Shown: one piece after another, positions 6,245-7,090 of the stretch | Numbering within the stretch: the first letter of the stretch is position 1 | Layout of the letters: each line of letters starts with the position of its first letter | Made by a program: the position numbers and the translations under genes | Source of the DNA: Fimbriimonadaceae bacterium | Lineage (GTDB): Bacteria > Armatimonadota > Fimbriimonadia > Fimbriimonadales > Fimbriimonadaceae | NCBI GenBank assembly: GCA_020851885.1 | Contig: JADZBW010000293.1 | Location: 1 to 7,090, forward strand | Length of the DNA: 7,090 nt | Direction: 5' to 3' | Notes under the pieces: model-generated | Told to the model about the DNA's origin: nothing | What the model saw: only the letters and a program-made list of their open reading frames with translations | Database searches by the model: none

Positions 6245-7090
6245 TCACAGGGCCGGCTGGAAGTACTCTTCGAGCCTAAGACAGCTGGACCTGTTCGGAT
6301 CGTTGAACACATCCAATGCCCGAATCAACGCCTCCGCGGTGTCGATCGTCGTGACGCACGGGACGCCAGTCTCGATACAGGCCCGCCTGATCCGAGCCGC
6401 TTCACTCTCGCTCGTCTCGGTTAGGGCGGGAGTATTGATCATCAAGCTGACATCGCCGCTCAAGATCAAATCCAAAATGTTTGGCGAACCCATCTGGATC
6501 TTGTTCACCGCATGACAGGGCAATCCGGCATCCAAGAGTGCCTTCGCAGTTCCCGGGGTTGCCGCGAGCCTGCGCCCAACCTGGTGCATCCCTTGCGCGA
6601 TGCGAACCGCCGTCTCTTTGTCCTCATCCCTGACCGTCAGGAGAACGTGGCCGTCGCCCTTGAAGTTGATTCCGCTCGCAACCATCGCCTTATAGAGCGC
6701 GGCCTCGAACGTGCGATCGATGCCTAAGATCTCTCCGGTGGATTTCATCTCTGGACCGAGGCTAGGCTCCACTCGACTCAGCTTCTGGAAACTGAAGACG
6801 GGCGCCTTGACTGCGTACAGAATGGGTGTGCTCGGAATTGGATGCGGCGCTTGCAGATAATCCGACTCAGGAATGATCACTCCATGCGCGGTTGGAGGGC
6901 AATCACCGATCAGCGCAGGTTGTCCAGTACGAAGATCCCAAAGCCCACTTGAATAGCCCAGGCTCGCAAGCGTTTCCCCCATCATGCAGCGCGTCGCCAG
7001 TTCAACCATCGGAATTCCGGTCACTTTGCTCAAGTAAGGAACGGTGCGTGAAGCGCGGGGATTGACCTCCAGCACGTAGGCAGTGCCATC
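6245..7090 (-). CDS. carB: Carbamoyl-phosphate synthase large chain, C-terminal part (5' end outside window)
   Basis: CarB makes carbamoyl phosphate from bicarbonate, ATP and ammonia supplied by CarA, feeding pyrimidine and arginine synthesis. The frame is open to the window edge (DGTAYVLEVNPRASRTVPYL); the GTG at 7073-7075 is an internal Val, not a start. Visible are the end of the second ATP-grasp domain (EVNPRASRTVPYLSKVTGIP), AVKAPVFSFQKL, LGPEMKSTGEILGIDRTF, and the MGS-like allosteric domain from about 6653 down (HVLLTVRDEDKE, ATPGTAKAL, VNKIQMGSPNILDLI, MINTP). The Lys of RDEDKE, both Thr of TPGT, and the Lys and Asn of the VNK and INT motifs match residues that bind UMP/IMP in E. coli CarB. 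Two oddities stand out: about 37 extra residues between TLASLGYSSG and AVKAPVF, and a divergent ALTETSESEAARIRR where SGRRA...IRR-like sequence is usual. Stop is TGA at 6245-6247. Confidence 0.96.
   Translation of the reverse strand, partial: DGTAYVLEVNPRASRTVPYLSKVTGIPMVELATRCMMGETLASLGYSSGLWDLRTGQPALIGDCPPTAHGVIIPESDYLQAPHPIPSTPILYAVKAPVFSFQKLSRVEPSLGPEMKSTGEILGIDRTFEAALYKAMVASGINFKGDGHVLLTVRDEDKETAVRIAQGMHQVGRRLAATPGTAKALLDAGLPCHAVNKIQMGSPNILDLILSGDVSLMINTPALTETSESEAARIRRACIETGVPCVTTIDTAEALIRALDVFNDPNRSSCLRLEEYFQPAL

Overview
The window is bacterial chromosomal DNA, GC-rich and densely coding. It has no mobile elements, CRISPR array, tRNA or rRNA that I can recognise. It holds the 3' part of gyrA, a short membrane-anchored protein of unknown function, a very large single-pass membrane protein of unknown function, and, on the opposite strand, the 3' part of carB. 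Start-codon context with little Shine-Dalgarno sequence and the style of the GyrA and CarB domains suggest a deep-branching lineage, perhaps Armatimonadota (Fimbriimonadia). That placement is an impression, not a demonstrated assignment.

Bases 3-1544 encode the C-terminal two thirds of DNA gyrase subunit A, including the gyrase-specific GyrA box. The reading frame is interrupted by a single in-frame TAG (762-764) in the first blade of the C-terminal DNA-wrapping domain. The frame resumes directly afterwards with nothing lost. TAG also ends gyrA itself and the large gene here, so it is a stop codon in this organism. The break is either a sequence error (CAG read as TAG), a real nonsense mutation, or a split gyrase with reinitiation a few bases downstream. 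A hairpin follows gyrA.

Bases 1611-2126 encode a 171-residue protein with one N-terminal membrane helix. Its start codon sits just after an extended -10-like motif, which suggests a leaderless mRNA. Bases 2127-2504 hold no convincing gene, but contain a hairpin and a good rho-independent terminator shape (2390-2411). This leaves room for an untranslated RNA or a long 3' leader.

Bases 2505-6185 encode a 1226-residue protein: signal peptide, roughly 120-residue extracytoplasmic domain, one membrane helix, long coiled coil, very acidic linker with four similar short hydrophobic-His motifs, and a C-terminal domain resembling a beta-propeller. The layout parallels polar landmark proteins of the FimV/HubP type without recognisable sequence homology. 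It is the best candidate here for an undescribed component. A strong 13-bp hairpin terminator separates it from the convergent carB.

Bases 6245-7090 (minus strand) encode the C-terminal part of the carbamoyl-phosphate synthase large chain, with an unusual insertion of about 37 residues and a divergent allosteric loop. The genes show no shared pathway. gyrA and carB are housekeeping genes flanking two lineage-specific envelope proteins.
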